A stretch of 64,000 bases of DNA from Solirubrobacter taibaiensis (lineage in GTDB: Bacteria > Actinomycetota > Thermoleophilia > Solirubrobacterales > Solirubrobacteraceae): positions 1 to 64,000 of the forward strand of contig JAPDDQ010000015.1 in NCBI GenBank assembly GCA_027587225.1, read 5' to 3'. Of the stretch, positions 63,451-64,000 are shown in pieces. Under the pieces are notes generated by a model. The model saw only the letters and a program-made list of their open reading frames with translations. It had not been told where the DNA came from and did no database searches. The first letter of the stretch is position 1. Each line of letters starts with the position of its first letter. Made by a program: the position numbers and the translations under genes.

Positions 63451-64000
63451 GCTCCACTCCGGATATTCGGTACTTGGGCGTCGATCTCGCTTGGGGCGAA
63501 GGCTCTCAGACCAAGCCGGCCAATCGCAGTGGCGTGGTCGCGCTTGAGCCTGACGGGCGCATCACGGCCGCAGGCTGGACGGTCGGCCTCGACGAGACCG
63601 TGGAGTGGATCGAGGCGAATGCCGCCGCGCACACGCTGCTTTTCGTGGACGCACCGCTTCTCGTCGACAACCCTGATGGCCAACGGCTCGCGGAGAAGCA
63701 GGTCGGTCAGCGCTATGGCCGATGGTGGGTCTCGGCGAACTCCACGAATGTGAAGTCGCCGCGACAAGCGGGTGTGCGCCTCCGTCTGCGGCTGGAGGAG
63801 CGCGGATGGCGCTATGACGATGGAGTCGAAGGTCCACCTCAGCGCGGTCTATCGATGAGCGAGTGTTACCCGTACACCGCGATCGTGGGCGCGCACGAGC
63901 TGGGCTACGAAGACAAGCGGCCGGCGTACAAGCGAGCGAACAAGAAGGCGAGCGAGGCGTGGCCGATACGCACTGCGGCCTGCGATGAGCTGATCCGACG
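63447..64000 (+). CDS. DUF429 family protein, truncated by the window edge
   Basis: At least 184 aa, open to the edge. YLGVDLAWGEG at the start, TLLFVDAPLLVDNPDGQRLAEKQVGQRYGRWWVSANSTN, RLEERGWRYDDGVEG and SMSECYPYTAIVGAHELGYEDKRPAYKRANKK are DUF429 hallmarks: an RNase H-like fold with acidic residues in GVDLAWG and FVDAP. The family is a predicted nuclease or NTP-using enzyme of unknown role. GTG 63447 overlaps the preceding stop. The C-terminus is outside the window. Confidence 0.8.
   Translation, partial: MSSTPDIRYLGVDLAWGEGSQTKPANRSGVVALEPDGRITAAGWTVGLDETVEWIEANAAAHTLLFVDAPLLVDNPDGQRLAEKQVGQRYGRWWVSANSTNVKSPRQAGVRLRLRLEERGWRYDDGVEGPPQRGLSMSECYPYTAIVGAHELGYEDKRPAYKRANKKASEAWPIRTAACDELIR

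Overview
The window is high-GC DNA with very dense coding, GTG/ATGA start-stop overlaps, many leaderless starts with a TANNNT -10 box, an actinobacterial-type RpoB with an acidic C-terminal tail, and secreted protein families (BNR_4, Hcp-like, M1 peptidase with a C-terminal beta domain, AbiEi-like proteins) that are common in Thermoleophilia. The best guess is a soil actinobacterium of the Solirubrobacterales (Solirubrobacter/Conexibacter type). That placement is inferred from gene content; no rRNA or tRNA gene was seen.

Layout. 1-3.2 kb: muropeptide sugar recycling (GlcNAc-kinase-like fragment, murQ, anmK) plus a TSUP permease. 3.1-12.1 kb: membrane protein, MerR/MFS, LLM flavin oxidoreductase, AbiEi-like protein, truncated globin, SnoaL-like protein, gnd, yaaA. 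12.2-19.4 kb: ATP-dependent DNA ligase, chemoreceptor, TetR with two SDRs behind a double operator, cyclic-nucleotide-binding protein. 19.5-27.1 kb: a lone full-length rpoB (no rpoC beside it) convergent with a lysR-pta-ackA operon. 27.2-42.8 kb: SDR, DUF5996, CAP-domain protein, a CHAP/NlpC-like amidase with an injection-system-cargo-like N-terminus, an FAD desaturase-like enzyme, an ECF sigma factor paired with a SecD-head membrane protein, and a run of exported proteins including two BNR_4 paralogues. 43.2-46.0 kb: TetR/NmrA and an epimerase-like protein.

46.2-56.3 kb is the most unusual part. A roughly 20-bp element (GAAGTRGYS-N3/5-TCGACGAA, usually followed by a GC hairpin) recurs about 14 times, always in the same orientation, in the spacers between successive small, mostly uncharacterised genes. 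Nearly every repeat-bounded unit carries one gene, on either strand. This resembles a gene-cassette array or a modular insertion hotspot, but no integrase is present in the window.

56.4-64 kb: cupredoxin, a 700-bp gap with a strong inverted repeat, alpha/beta hydrolase, M1-type metallopeptidase, secreted Hcp-like protein ending in an H-X9-DG motif, phosphotransferase, and a small-protein/DUF429 pair running off the right edge. The left half is ordinary chromosomal housekeeping; the right half, especially 34-57 kb, is accessory, secretory and lineage-specific.
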